Positions 51,983 to 60,736 are shown, numbered from the stretch's first letter. The stretch: DNA of 64,000 nucleotides from Candidatus Aminicenantes bacterium UBA1061 (GCA_002316315.1 DCDG01000052.1:1-64000), one strand, 5' to 3'. The notes: generated by a model from the sequence alone, not told the origin. Numbers and translations are program-made.

Positions 51983-52045
51983 AATATCTATGTTTTTTTT
52001 TAAGCTAAAATTATCTTAAAGCTAATCCAGGGAGGAGGGATAAAC

Positions 52046-53905
52046 ATGAAGATCAAGACAGAGAGGAAGGCGGAGTCTTTTTTTCTTTTTACTAAGGAAA
52101 AAAGAAAATTAGCTGCCGCCTTTATTATTCTATTTATTGGGTTTGGGTTTTTCCCCGGGCTGGTAGCGGGAGATGACCATAAGCTGACTCTTGCCCCGCT
52201 CAATAAGGCTTTCGTTGAGTACAGATCTCAACCATCGAAGGTCTTACGCTATACAGCCGAAGGGCATCCGCTGGGCTTGATTCCGGGGCCTGTCGATTTC
52301 TCCTATTTAAAAGGGAAAAGTATCCCGAGGCCTAAGGTAGTGAAGGCTATCCCAGCTTCCTATGATTTACGCACGATGAATAAGCTAACTTCAGTCAAGA
52401 ATCAAGGGGGCTGTGGTTCCTGCTGGGCCTTTGCCACTTATGGTTCGCTGGAGTCTTTCCTGCTGCCCGGTGAGCCGAATGATTTTTCGGAACAACACCT
52501 TATAGATAGCCATGGTTTTGACTATGGACCTTGTGATGGTGGCCAAATTAATATGTCCATGGCTTATCTGACCAGATGGGGAGGTCCTATCAGCGAGGCC
52601 GATGATCCTTATATTTCTGGTAGTGGCGGTGCCGGGGTTGTTAATTATCCAGTAAGAAAGCATGTTCAAGAAGTCATGCTGATTCCTGGTAGAGCTAGCG
52701 TGTCAGACAATAACAACATTAAGGACGCCATTATGAATTATGGAGCAGTTTATACCACTATGTCCTGGCTTGATAGTGCTTATAATTCAACCTATAAAAC
52801 ATATTATAATTCTGGCACTCTCGGTGGTGGGCATGCCGTAGCTATAGTTGGCTGGGATGATAATTTTGAGGCTTCTAAATTCAATACAGCTCCTCCAGGC
52901 AATGGTGCCTTTATTGTTAAGAATAGCTGGGGTGCTAATTGGGGAGATCATGGCTATTTTTATGTCTCCTATTATGATTATTTTCTTGGTAATGAATCGA
53001 ATGCGGTGGTCAAAGCTGAAAACGCAACAAAATATCTGGTCAATTACCAGTACGATCCCTTAGGGTGGATGACCGGCCTGAGCTATGGTAGTGACACCGC
53101 CTGGATGGCCAATGTTTATCAGGCGCAGTCCAACCTGCCACTTCGAGCGGTTGGCTTCTATACTGCTTCGACAGTAAATAATTATCAGATTTATATCTAT
53201 TTAAATACAGCCCCCAGGGTGGCCATCGCAGGTGAACCAGTGGCTACTAAAAGCGGGGTTATAAATTCGCCCGGGTTCTTTACCATAGAACTGGATAATC
53301 CTGTCGCTCTAACGGCTGGCCAGTATTTCTCGGTAGTGGTCAAATTGCAAACAGTTGGCTATGATTGGCCAATCCCGATAGAAGGAGTTATGTCGGGCTA
53401 CAGCTCCGGGGCTACAACTAACCCGGGTATGTGCCTGGTGAGTAGTAATGGGACTGGCTGGACGGTTCTGTCTGATGCTGGTTTGCCTTATGATATTTGT
53501 CTCAAGGCTTTTGCCGGGCTGACTCCTATCTACCCACCAATTAACCTCCGCTTAGCATCGCTTGAGAACACTTTTATCTTTTTTAAGGAAAAGATTAACC
53601 GCCTGACCTGGGCGGCCAATCCGGCTAATAGGACGAATATTGTCAGCCATAAGATTTATCGCAAAGCCAGTAATGAAAGCATTTACTCACTGCTGGCGAC
53701 GGTCAGTGGGACCCAGTATACTTTTGACGACCGTGGGCTGAAGAATCCTGGTAATTATTCCTATCAGGTAACGGTGGTTGATGAATATGAAAGAGAAAGT
53801 GATCCAGTGACAGTTTCGGGCTCAGCCGAAACGCCGGCCAAAGTTCTAAAGACCAAATCTTACCGGACCAAAGTGGCAGCCAGGAACCTGTCTGATTCGA
53901 AATAA
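52046..53905 (+). CDS. Secreted papain-family (C1) cysteine protease with lectin-like domain
   Basis: N-terminal export segment (KLAAAFIILFIGFGFFPGLVA), short propeptide-like stretch, then the protease: Cys126 in NQGGCGSCWAFAT, His263 in GGGHAVAIVGWDD, Asn293 in VKNSWGANWGDHGYFYVSYY. About residues 335-500 form a beta-rich lectin-like domain (AVGFYTASTVNNYQIYIYL), and the C-terminus (about 510-600) looks like a fibronectin type III domain. This is the secreted C1A layout also seen in methanogens and other anaerobes. GGGAGGAGGG lies before the ATG. It is downstream of a promoter-bearing repeat and 10 bp ahead of an outer-membrane protein gene, so the two are co-transcribed. Confidence 0.93.
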   Translation: MKIKTERKAESFFLFTKEKRKLAAAFIILFIGFGFFPGLVAGDDHKLTLAPLNKAFVEYRSQPSKVLRYTAEGHPLGLIPGPVDFSYLKGKSIPRPKVVKAIPASYDLRTMNKLTSVKNQGGCGSCWAFATYGSLESFLLPGEPNDFSEQHLIDSHGFDYGPCDGGQINMSMAYLTRWGGPISEADDPYISGSGGAGVVNYPVRKHVQEVMLIPGRASVSDNNNIKDAIMNYGAVYTTMSWLDSAYNSTYKTYYNSGTLGGGHAVAIVGWDDNFEASKFNTAPPGNGAFIVKNSWGANWGDHGYFYVSYYDYFLGNESNAVVKAENATKYLVNYQYDPLGWMTGLSYGSDTAWMANVYQAQSNLPLRAVGFYTASTVNNYQIYIYLNTAPRVAIAGEPVATKSGVINSPGFFTIELDNPVALTAGQYFSVVVKLQTVGYDWPIPIEGVMSGYSSGATTNPGMCLVSSNGTGWTVLSDAGLPYDICLKAFAGLTPIYPPINLRLASLENTFIFFKEKINRLTWAANPANRTNIVSHKIYRKASNESIYSLLATVSGTQYTFDDRGLKNPGNYSYQVTVVDEYERESDPVTVSGSAETPAKVLKTKSYRTKVAARNLSDSK

Positions 53906-53915
53906 GGGGAAGAAA

Positions 53916-54524
53916 ATGAAGAGAAAAATGATAGCGGGAAATATCAAAAATATTAAAATCATGGTCTGTTTGGCTTTGTCCTTAGCTTTTTTGGCCGGTC
54001 AAAGCCTGGCGGCAGGAATTAAACCAGAGATTGAAGTTGGGCTGTCTTTCGGCTTGAGAACCTTGAATAATTCGGAACTTAAAAATGTCTATGGCTCAGG
54101 AACAAACTTTTTCCCCACTGTCACCTTGACCTGGAAAGGGCTGATGATAGGGGGTGGCTATGAAGCCGGGTTTAAAAAAGATGGGCTGATTGGGATTTAT
54201 GAAGAACCGGCCGAGCTAACGGTCAAAGGGGGCGAAATTTTTGCTGGCTATGAGCTAAAACTGAGAAATGTCGCTCCTTATGCCAGGATTGGCCTGGGTT
54301 TTTACTCCTATAAGCAGGTGGTTGATAGCGAATATGTCAGCGATTATCCGGTCGATGGGAATAAAACAGGCCTGATTGTAGCCGGCGGAATTAAATATTT
54401 TCCACTGAAAAGGCTCTTCATCTCAGCTGAAGTAAAATATGGCAGCCTGAAGGTCAAGCCTTATGACATCGAGGTTGACCTGGGTGGTCTGCGGCTCAAT
54501 GGTGGCCTGGGCCTCAGCTTCTGA
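53916..54524 (+). CDS. Outer-membrane beta-barrel protein
   Basis: Two hundred and two residues. Signal peptide (MVCLALSLAFLAGQSLAAG) followed by alternating amphipathic strands with Gly/Tyr turns (LMIGGGYEAGF, GGEIFAGYELKL, VAPYARIGLGFYSY, LFISAEVKYGS) and a terminal strand ending in Phe (GLRLNGGLGLSF), the typical barrel C-terminal signal. Eight-stranded size. Role unknown: porin-like, adhesin or structural. Ten base pairs after the protease gene. Its presence supports a Gram-negative envelope. Confidence 0.88.
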   Translation: MKRKMIAGNIKNIKIMVCLALSLAFLAGQSLAAGIKPEIEVGLSFGLRTLNNSELKNVYGSGTNFFPTVTLTWKGLMIGGGYEAGFKKDGLIGIYEEPAELTVKGGEIFAGYELKLRNVAPYARIGLGFYSYKQVVDSEYVSDYPVDGNKTGLIVAGGIKYFPLKRLFISAEVKYGSLKVKPYDIEVDLGGLRLNGGLGLSF

Positions 54525-54639
54525 CCACAGAAGAGAGAACCTGTATTTGGTATTTTCAGCAAAATGTTTTTTATCATTTTTTGTCTCTAACTTCAGGGTT
54601 AGGACTATAAAAAAATAGGTTGTCTGAAGTCGGCTGCTA

Positions 54640-54746
54640 CCTGAAAAAGAGATCCGGCCGGAGAAAAAATCATTGGCAAAAAAAGGTTTCATTCTTATAA
54701 TAGGCATGGGGACAAAAAAAATCAGGAAATATAGCTTGAGTCCCCT
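54640..54746. repeat. Family B repeat fragment, right end
   Basis: CATTGGCAAAAAAAGGTTTC then ATTCTTATAATAGGC and ATCAGGAAATATAGCTTGAG with TCCCC align with the right end of the 46.8-47.05 kb element (CATTGGCGAAACTGATCC, CTTATAATATGC, CAGGAAATATAG). The left end is absent. It sits just before the ribosome site of the following gene. Confidence 0.6.
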
Positions 54747-54762
54747 GTTTTAGGAGGAGAAA

Positions 54763-56400
54763 ATGAAGAGGGCAGCTTGTCTTACCTTAACAGTTATTCT
54801 TTTGTTTTCTCTGGCCCAGGCCAGAGTTGGAGAGGTGGTTAAGGTCATAAAAACTCCCGGACCCTGTCCGACCGGCCTGGCCTATGACGGCCGCTATCTC
54901 TGGCTGGCTGATAGCCGGCTGGATAAGATTTTTAAAATCGACCCAGCTTCAGGTCAGGTAATTAAATCATTTGATGCACCTGGCTTTCATCCGGAAGGCC
55001 TGGCCTGGGACGGAAAGCATCTCTGGCACGTAGATTCAGCCGAAAAACTGGTTTACTGCCTTGACCCTGAAACCGGACAGGTTCTCAAGGCTCTGGAATC
55101 CAATAGCGAGCAGCCGCGAGATCTGGCCTGGGACGGCCACGATTTGTGGATGACCGATGTCCGTCAGAAAAGCCTGCTGCGGGTTTCACCGGTTGACGGT
55201 ATGATGATCCAGACTTTTCCGGCACCTGGTAGCGAACCAACCGGTCTGGAATTTGATGGCCATTATCTCTGGGTGACAGATCGGGCGATGGACAGAATTT
55301 TTCTGGTTGATCCCTCTTCAGGCTGGTGCCTATCTTCACTTCGTTCCTACGGGCCTTTCCCGGCTGGCCTGGCCTTCGACGGCGAATATCTGTGGAATGT
55401 TGATTACGAAAATGATGAACTCTACCGGGTGAAAGTTTTCGATAATGACATCATGACCCTCTGGGACGAAAAAGAGCTGGAGCTTCGCTTCGTCAAGGAG
55501 TTCCGCAATTATGGACCCGGTGTGGTCACCAACCTTGATATCTACCTGCCGCTTCCGGCCAGCCGTGATAATCAGGAACTTCTTTCTCCAGTTGAATTTC
55601 TATTCAAACCGACAGAAATGATCAGGGACAGCTGGGGACAGCAGCTGGCTCATTTTAATTTCAAAAATTTAAAGGCCCCTGCCCTGATTCAAACCGGCTG
55701 GACAGCCAGGGCTAAAATTTATGCGGTTGAGTATTTCATTTACCCGGACAGAGTTGGCAGCCTCGATCAGATTCCGGCAGAGATCAAAGAAAAATATCTG
55801 GCCGATGGCGATAAATATTGTATCCATGATCCCTTCATTCAAAATCTGGCTAAAAAAATCGCTGGCGATGAAAAAAATCCCTACTGGATTACCAGGAAAA
55901 TTTATGAATATTTAATTGACCACCTGAGCTATAACCTGAAGCCAGTCGGTGGCTGGAATCCAGCCCCAACCGTTCTTCGCCGTGGCACAGCTTCCTGCTC
56001 TGAATACACCTATTCTCTCATTGCTCTTTGCCGGGCTCTTGGCGTGCCTGCCCGCTATGTGGGGACAGTCAGCCTGCGTGGCGACGATGCCAGTTATGAT
56101 GACGTTTTCCACCGCTGGAATGAAGTTTATCTTCCGCCCTACGGCTGGATTCCCTTTGATGCTAACAAAGGCGATGTTGAGGCGCCCGGCGGTCGGGCCC
56201 TCGGTATTGGCAATGTAGCTGCCCGCTACATTATCACCACGGAAAATGGCGGTGGTGACCAGTATCTATGGTTCGGTTATAACTACGGTTATACCTGGAC
56301 AGCAGAAGGCCGGTGTCGCCTGTCTGAAGAATCCTACGGCGAATGGCAACCTCTTGGACCCAAAAAATATCAGAAACCGGCCGAAAGAAAATCTAAATAG
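54763..56400 (+). CDS. Exported beta-propeller plus transglutaminase protein
   Basis: Signal peptide at the start (LTLTVILLFSLAQA). Residues about 30-225 hold five repeats with the pattern GLAYDGRYLWLADS...I..IDP.SG, the YVTN/NHL-like or glutamine-cyclotransferase-like propeller. A beta-sandwich linker follows, then a transglutaminase core: TASCSEYTYSLIALCRALGV (catalytic Cys), DVFHRWNEVYLPPYGWIPFD (His, Asp). Periplasmic or surface located. AGGAGG precedes the ATG. It shares a direction with the protease cluster before it and the membrane glycosyltransferase after it. Function is not known; peptidase-type activity is likely. Confidence 0.9.
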   Translation: MKRAACLTLTVILLFSLAQARVGEVVKVIKTPGPCPTGLAYDGRYLWLADSRLDKIFKIDPASGQVIKSFDAPGFHPEGLAWDGKHLWHVDSAEKLVYCLDPETGQVLKALESNSEQPRDLAWDGHDLWMTDVRQKSLLRVSPVDGMMIQTFPAPGSEPTGLEFDGHYLWVTDRAMDRIFLVDPSSGWCLSSLRSYGPFPAGLAFDGEYLWNVDYENDELYRVKVFDNDIMTLWDEKELELRFVKEFRNYGPGVVTNLDIYLPLPASRDNQELLSPVEFLFKPTEMIRDSWGQQLAHFNFKNLKAPALIQTGWTARAKIYAVEYFIYPDRVGSLDQIPAEIKEKYLADGDKYCIHDPFIQNLAKKIAGDEKNPYWITRKIYEYLIDHLSYNLKPVGGWNPAPTVLRRGTASCSEYTYSLIALCRALGVPARYVGTVSLRGDDASYDDVFHRWNEVYLPPYGWIPFDANKGDVEAPGGRALGIGNVAARYIITTENGGGDQYLWFGYNYGYTWTAEGRCRLSEESYGEWQPLGPKKYQKPAERKSK

Positions 56401-56450
56401 AATCTGGCAGAATTTTCCCAATAAAAAGTTGATTTTTTGAAGCGAGGAAG

Positions 56451-57680
56451 ATGACCTCAAACTTTTCAACCCCCAACCTGGCTTCCTCTCTCTCAACCAG
56501 GGCCGAAGAAAAATTGATCAAATATTACTTGCCAGCCGGGTTAATGATTTGTTTGCTTTTTTCCCTGTTCTTATTTATTGCCCGCCCTCTGCCTTCCGGC
56601 CATCATTATGAACTGGCTTTGAAACTTTCCCTGGAGCTCCTGGTGGTCTGGCTGATATATTTTCTCCGGCCTGAGTTTCTCAACCATAAATTAATTTTAG
56701 CCCTGATCCTGTTAGCCGGGCTGACCCTTGGCTTTTATCAGCTCACCCGGCCCAGGCCAGATCCGGAAATTACCAAGACCTATGAATCTGTTTTTAAGGA
56801 TCTGGAAGAAGGACGGAATCCCTACTTAAGTGGTAGGATTTATCATCGCAATGGAAATGACCAGGTTGTTTATCAGAATTTCAATTATCCACCCTTAGAA
56901 CTTTACCCCTACTGGCTTTTTTACCGCCTGCTTCACGTCTGGGACCTGACGAGTTTGAGCCTGTTTTTAATGTTTATTCAGCTTCTGGCGGCCCTCATTC
57001 TGGTCTTAACCTTCAGGAGCTCAGGCCACCGTTATTTGCTGGCTTTTCTACCACTTCTTGTTTTTTCTGAAATTACCACCAATCCAGCCATGAATATGCT
57101 ATTGGTCTCAATTTTTATGGCCTTACTTTATCGCCAGGAAAGAAAGCCCTCCAGCCTTAACTGCCTGCTGCTGGCCATAGTTATCGGACTGGGTCTCAGT
57201 GCTAAATTTTTCTTTATTCCTTTAGCGGCTACTTATTATTTCTGGCAGTTAAAGCTGCGGGACCTTAAAAGCTGGTTGCGGGTTGGTGGGCAAGCCCTTC
57301 TGTCGCTAGCCGTATCCTGGCTTTTGATGCTGCCCTTCGGACCTTTAAACGTCATTAAGAGCACCATTTTTTATAATCTTAACCTGGGTGAAAGAAACAC
57401 CTACACCGCTTTTTATCCTAATGTTCTCTCGGGCTTTTTCTTTCTAATTGGGCGGCCTGAATTTTATGGCTTTTGGGCGGTCTTAATTTTGTTATTGGTT
57501 GTTCTCTTCAGCCATAAAATCAGCCTGTATACTGCCTTGCTGCTTTCCGGTATAACTTTTTTACTGGTGGCGGCTACCCCCGAGCCGCAGTATTTTGGGA
57601 CTCTCCTCGTCTTGTGTCTGGCTTCTAAAACGATAAAGCTGGCTATTCAGCCGGCGGCACCGGCCGGGGGGAACAAATGA
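56451..57680 (+). CDS. Multi-pass membrane glycosyltransferase-like protein (GT87/GT-C type)
   Basis: Four hundred and nine residues with about nine to ten membrane helices. The first large periplasmic loop has YESVFKDLEEGRNPYLSGRI and YQNFNYPPLELYPYWLFYRL, like the Asp/Glu loop and 'NYPP' motif of GT87-like polyprenyl-sugar-dependent transferases. Later FYPNVLSGFFFLIGR. It would transfer sugar from a polyprenyl phosphate carrier on the periplasmic side; two candidate carrier-charging enzymes lie at 12.7 and 26.9 kb. The DmsC-like gene starts 4 bp inside its end (57677). Confidence 0.75.
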   Translation: MTSNFSTPNLASSLSTRAEEKLIKYYLPAGLMICLLFSLFLFIARPLPSGHHYELALKLSLELLVVWLIYFLRPEFLNHKLILALILLAGLTLGFYQLTRPRPDPEITKTYESVFKDLEEGRNPYLSGRIYHRNGNDQVVYQNFNYPPLELYPYWLFYRLLHVWDLTSLSLFLMFIQLLAALILVLTFRSSGHRYLLAFLPLLVFSEITTNPAMNMLLVSIFMALLYRQERKPSSLNCLLLAIVIGLGLSAKFFFIPLAATYYFWQLKLRDLKSWLRVGGQALLSLAVSWLLMLPFGPLNVIKSTIFYNLNLGERNTYTAFYPNVLSGFFFLIGRPEFYGFWAVLILLLVVLFSHKISLYTALLLSGITFLLVAATPEPQYFGTLLVLCLASKTIKLAIQPAAPAGGNK

Positions 57681-58558
57681 AAATAAGCTTAAAAGAATGG
57701 CCGTTAATTATTTTTACTGTACTGGTGCAGACAGTCGTCGGATTTTTTGTTTTCCTATTTGTTCTGGTGGTGATTAATAGGCACTATTTCTTTGGGTCTG
57801 CCTCTATCGGGCCTTTTTCCCGTTTATTCCGGCCAGCTCTTAGCCTTCTTCTTCTGATGGGCTTGAGCCTTATTGTTTCTCTGTTTCACCTCGGTCATCC
57901 TTCAGCGGCTTATCTGGCCATCACTAATTTAAAGAGTTCCTGGCTCAGCCGGGAAATACTGGGCTCCAGCCTGTTTTTTGGCGGGCTGGTTCTCCTCACC
58001 GTTTTTATTTTTCTTGGCTGTTCACCGGTATTGATTTTGATCATAGCTTTCCTTGAGGTTCTGGTTGGACTGGCTATGCCTTTTATCATGTCAAAAATAT
58101 ATCGCCTGCCAGCTGTACCTGCCTGGAACAACTGCCGTACTACTCTGTCATTTTATCTGACCACGTTTCTGGCCGGTGCTGGTTGTTTGCCTCTTGCCGG
58201 TCGCTATTTTTTCAGCGCCTGGCCTGGCTCAACTCTGGCTCGCCAGACAATAATTATTCTTCAAGTAAGTTTGTTTTTTTCCACAGGTTGCCTGCTCCTG
58301 TTTGATCAGGTAGTCGGGCTCTTTTCCCTAAAAAGTGAGATTCAGCCTGAAAAATTTCAATCTCTTAAGAAAATTTCAAAAATTCGTCCGGGGCTTTTAA
58401 TTCTGGCTTTTTTGTCGAGTTTTTTCCTTTCCTGGCCGGCCAGCTCAAGCTGGTTGTCAGGCTTTTTCTGGCCAGCTTTAATCCTGGCCCTTGTTATCAT
58501 CGAAGAGATAATCGGGCGGGCGGTATTTTTCAATCTCTACGAACGGCTGGGGGTTTAA
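57677..58558 (+). CDS. DmsC-like membrane anchor subunit
   Basis: Two hundred and ninety-three residues with eight predicted membrane segments. FHLGHPSAAYLAITNLKSSW then LSREIL is the DmsC signature (E. coli: HLGRP..A...N...SWLS.E), and the final IEEIIGRAVFFNLYERLG matches the family C-terminus. It would take electrons from menaquinol and pass them to the DmsB-like subunit at 51.0 kb. It is separated from dmsA/dmsB by four secreted or membrane genes, an unusual order. Overlaps the glycosyltransferase gene by 4 bp. Confidence 0.85.
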   Translation: MKISLKEWPLIIFTVLVQTVVGFFVFLFVLVVINRHYFFGSASIGPFSRLFRPALSLLLLMGLSLIVSLFHLGHPSAAYLAITNLKSSWLSREILGSSLFFGGLVLLTVFIFLGCSPVLILIIAFLEVLVGLAMPFIMSKIYRLPAVPAWNNCRTTLSFYLTTFLAGAGCLPLAGRYFFSAWPGSTLARQTIIILQVSLFFSTGCLLLFDQVVGLFSLKSEIQPEKFQSLKKISKIRPGLLILAFLSSFFLSWPASSSWLSGFFWPALILALVIIEEIIGRAVFFNLYERLGV

Positions 58559-58584
58559 AAGCCGCTTTATTTCTGGCTTTTCCT
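58554..58584. terminator. Possible bidirectional terminator between the DmsC-like gene and mobA
   Basis: AAAAGCC ... GGCTTTT stem with T-runs in both directions, overlapping both 3' ends of the convergent genes. Confidence 0.5.
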
Positions 58585-59169
58585 TCGAAGATATTCCAGA
58601 TAACTTTGATAATCCTCGAGACTGTTAAGGTGCCAGCGAATTTTGTTGGAAGGGAGATCCAGAGCCAAGGATTCGACTTCAGCCAGGAGATAAAGGACGC
58701 TCAGTTTTCCTTCTTTAATTAACTGCTCAATGACCGGCACCAGCGAGCGGCGATAGAGTGCAAAAAGAGGATGGGGAATCTGGCCATCCAGCCTCAGGTA
58801 TACAAGGTCATACTGTCCAAGGGCTTGAAGCATTTGCCTGACCAGGTGGAGATCGACTTCAGGCTGGTCACAGGGAATGACCAGGGATACACCGGAAGAA
58901 GAGGCCTGCAGACCAGCGAGGATACCAGCCAGGGGCCCGGCACCTTCGTATCTGTCCTCGACCTGACGCGCATTTTTTAGCTCGTAATGCTGACCATTGG
59001 AAACGCTTATAATTGTTTCTTTGAAATGTCCGTCCAGCTGTTGGATGACCTGTTCAAGAAGAGTCCGATCATTCACGGGCAGGCTGGCTTTGTCGCGACC
59101 CATGCGCCGGCTCTGTCCCCCGGCCAGAACAATGACACTCAGATCTTTGAATAAAAATTCATCATTCAT
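58567..59169 (-). CDS. mobA: Molybdenum cofactor guanylyltransferase
   Basis: Adds GMP to molybdopterin to form the MGD cofactor needed by DMSO-reductase-family enzymes. VIVLAGGQSRRMGRDKASL is the nucleotide-binding loop; DRYEGAGPLAGILAGLQ and VIPCDQPEVDLHLVRQM (metal Asp) follow. Two hundred residues, normal length. It converges on the DmsC-like gene, close enough to suggest a functional link with the Dms complex. No ribosome site better than GAATAAAAATTC-type AT-rich sequence is visible. Confidence 0.95.
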   Translation of the reverse strand: MNDEFLFKDLSVIVLAGGQSRRMGRDKASLPVNDRTLLEQVIQQLDGHFKETIISVSNGQHYELKNARQVEDRYEGAGPLAGILAGLQASSSGVSLVIPCDQPEVDLHLVRQMLQALGQYDLVYLRLDGQIPHPLFALYRRSLVPVIEQLIKEGKLSVLYLLAEVESLALDLPSNKIRWHLNSLEDYQSYLEYLRRKSQK

Positions 59170-59298
59170 TTTTTATTAACCTTATTTCAGAAATTATAGT
59201 ATCACTAAATGGGAAACCTAGCTTGATTTTTTGACAGGTAACAAGCAATAATAGTCAGGGTGATTTACTGGCAGACAAATTTAAAGTGAGGATAGCCA

Positions 59299-60243
59299 AT
59301 GGCCATGAAGTCTTCGGTTAAAAAGAAACCGGTCAGAAAATACCAAGCGCAGCAGTCAGAATTTCTGAGGGCTCTTGACCGGCGTTATCCTGGTATTGCA
59401 GATAAAATAAGGCAAGCCATAGAAAAAAGCGAGAGAGAATTTTCGGGCAGTGAGCATGAGGATAGCTTCCTCTGGGAACATTCCCTGCATGTAGCTCACC
59501 TGGCCTGGAAAATAGCCAGAGCTGAAAAAAAAGACTCAACCCTGGCAGGCCTGGCGGCTTTGTTCCATGATGCTGGCAAGTTTCAAGGAGGTCTTTATCA
59601 TCAGGATAATCTGCCTGAGGAAGAAGCTTCAGTCAGAGTGGCGGCCGACATTTTAAAGGCCGCCGGAATTAAGGAAAAGGACCGGCAGCGTTTAAAAGAC
59701 ATTATTATCAATCTTCACCTGGAGGGAGCAGCGGCTGATCCTTTGACTGATATTATTCATGATGCTGATTTTCTGGCCAAATTCGGTTTGGTTGGTGTGG
59801 CCAATTTTTTTATTAAGACAACTCTGCGTGGCCGGAATTTACACGGGGCGATTATGAATCATCTGAGTAAAGAAATGACCTATGCGGCTGCTCTCCCGCT
59901 TAATATGAGGACTGAGGCAGGCCGGGAGCTGGCCATGAAGAAATCAACCGAGAGCCTAGATTTTTATAAAAACCTCTTGCAGGAATTAAAGGACATCCAT
60001 GGGCTGTCCTACGAAATTAAAAAAAGACAGGTAGCTCTGCCGTCTGACCGGCAGAAAAGATCGGCTGCTAAAATTGGCGCTTTTCTGGTCATGCCCAGAA
60101 AATGTGACCGATGCGGTGGGAAATGGGAAATAAAGCAAAGCCTGGAGAAGGGGGTTAAGTGTCGACAGGCTGTCTTCCATCTTACCTGCCAGCAGTGCGG
60201 CAATGCCTATCAGATAAATTTCTGCTTGCCCGGCCTGCCCTGA
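59299..60243 (+). CDS. HD-domain hydrolase with C-terminal zinc ribbon
   Basis: HD phosphohydrolase fold: HSLHVAHLAWKIARAE (first His), LFHDAGKFQGG (His-Asp), LHLEGAAADP and IIHDADFLAKFG (Asp), typical of metal-dependent nucleases or phosphatases. The last 60 residues carry CDRCGGKW and CQQCGNAY, a zinc ribbon. I know of no named protein with this exact pair; nucleic-acid binding is suggested by the ribbon. GTGAGGA precedes the ATG. The TGA stop touches the left end of a family A repeat fragment. Confidence 0.87.
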   Translation: MAMKSSVKKKPVRKYQAQQSEFLRALDRRYPGIADKIRQAIEKSEREFSGSEHEDSFLWEHSLHVAHLAWKIARAEKKDSTLAGLAALFHDAGKFQGGLYHQDNLPEEEASVRVAADILKAAGIKEKDRQRLKDIIINLHLEGAAADPLTDIIHDADFLAKFGLVGVANFFIKTTLRGRNLHGAIMNHLSKEMTYAAALPLNMRTEAGRELAMKKSTESLDFYKNLLQELKDIHGLSYEIKKRQVALPSDRQKRSAAKIGAFLVMPRKCDRCGGKWEIKQSLEKGVKCRQAVFHLTCQQCGNAYQINFCLPGLP

Positions 60244-60290
60244 ATGGGGTCGGGCCTCAGGAACTGCTTGATAATAAAGCATTTGCCAGT
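60244..60290. repeat. Family A repeat fragment next to the HD gene
   Basis: ATGGGGTCGGGCC starts directly after the TGA stop, followed by sequence that loses the match, except for TTGATAATAAAG, the inner motif of the other end. It looks like an element deleted down to its two tips. Confidence 0.5.
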
Positions 60291-60396
60291 GCATCTGTTT
60301 TATTTCATGGTCTCCTGGCTAAATCCGCTGACCCTTTGAAAAGATCGCAGTAATTGAGGTATATATATTCTGCTACTCAGGGCTCACCTCCTTTCC

Positions 60397-60560
60397 TTTA
60401 AGAGTTTCAATAAGACTTTTAATGGGGGGAACCCTGCTTTTTCAAGTACAGAGCTTATAAATCTCCGAGCCTCTTCTACCTCTGTCTCTACCACCGGCTG
60501 CCCGGCACCTCGAGATCAAACCTCTCTACTCCTGTGTCCATCCAGGATACTATGTCTTTA
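60397..60560 (+). repeat. Promoter-ending dispersed repeat (family C), copy 5
   Basis: AGAGTTTCAATAAGACTTTT, CTTTTTCAAGTACAGAGCTT, AAATCTCCGAGCCTCTTCTA and GGATACTATGTCTT align with copies 2 and 4. The AATGAG-TTGACA end has been lost. Its gap (60291-60804) holds no gene other than the short frame at 60805. Confidence 0.65.
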
Positions 60561-60736
60561 TATGTTAAGGGTATTAATAGATTTATGGTTCATAATATGC
60601 AGCCGGGTAGAGTTAAGATGGAGAGGGGTGGAGAAGATCTACTATGTCCTGCCTTGAGGCCCGGGTTAAACTGTCTCTCCACCCCTGGTTTGAAAATCCA
60701 TAGCAAGATGTCTCTTTTCTCCTGCAAGGAAAGTAA

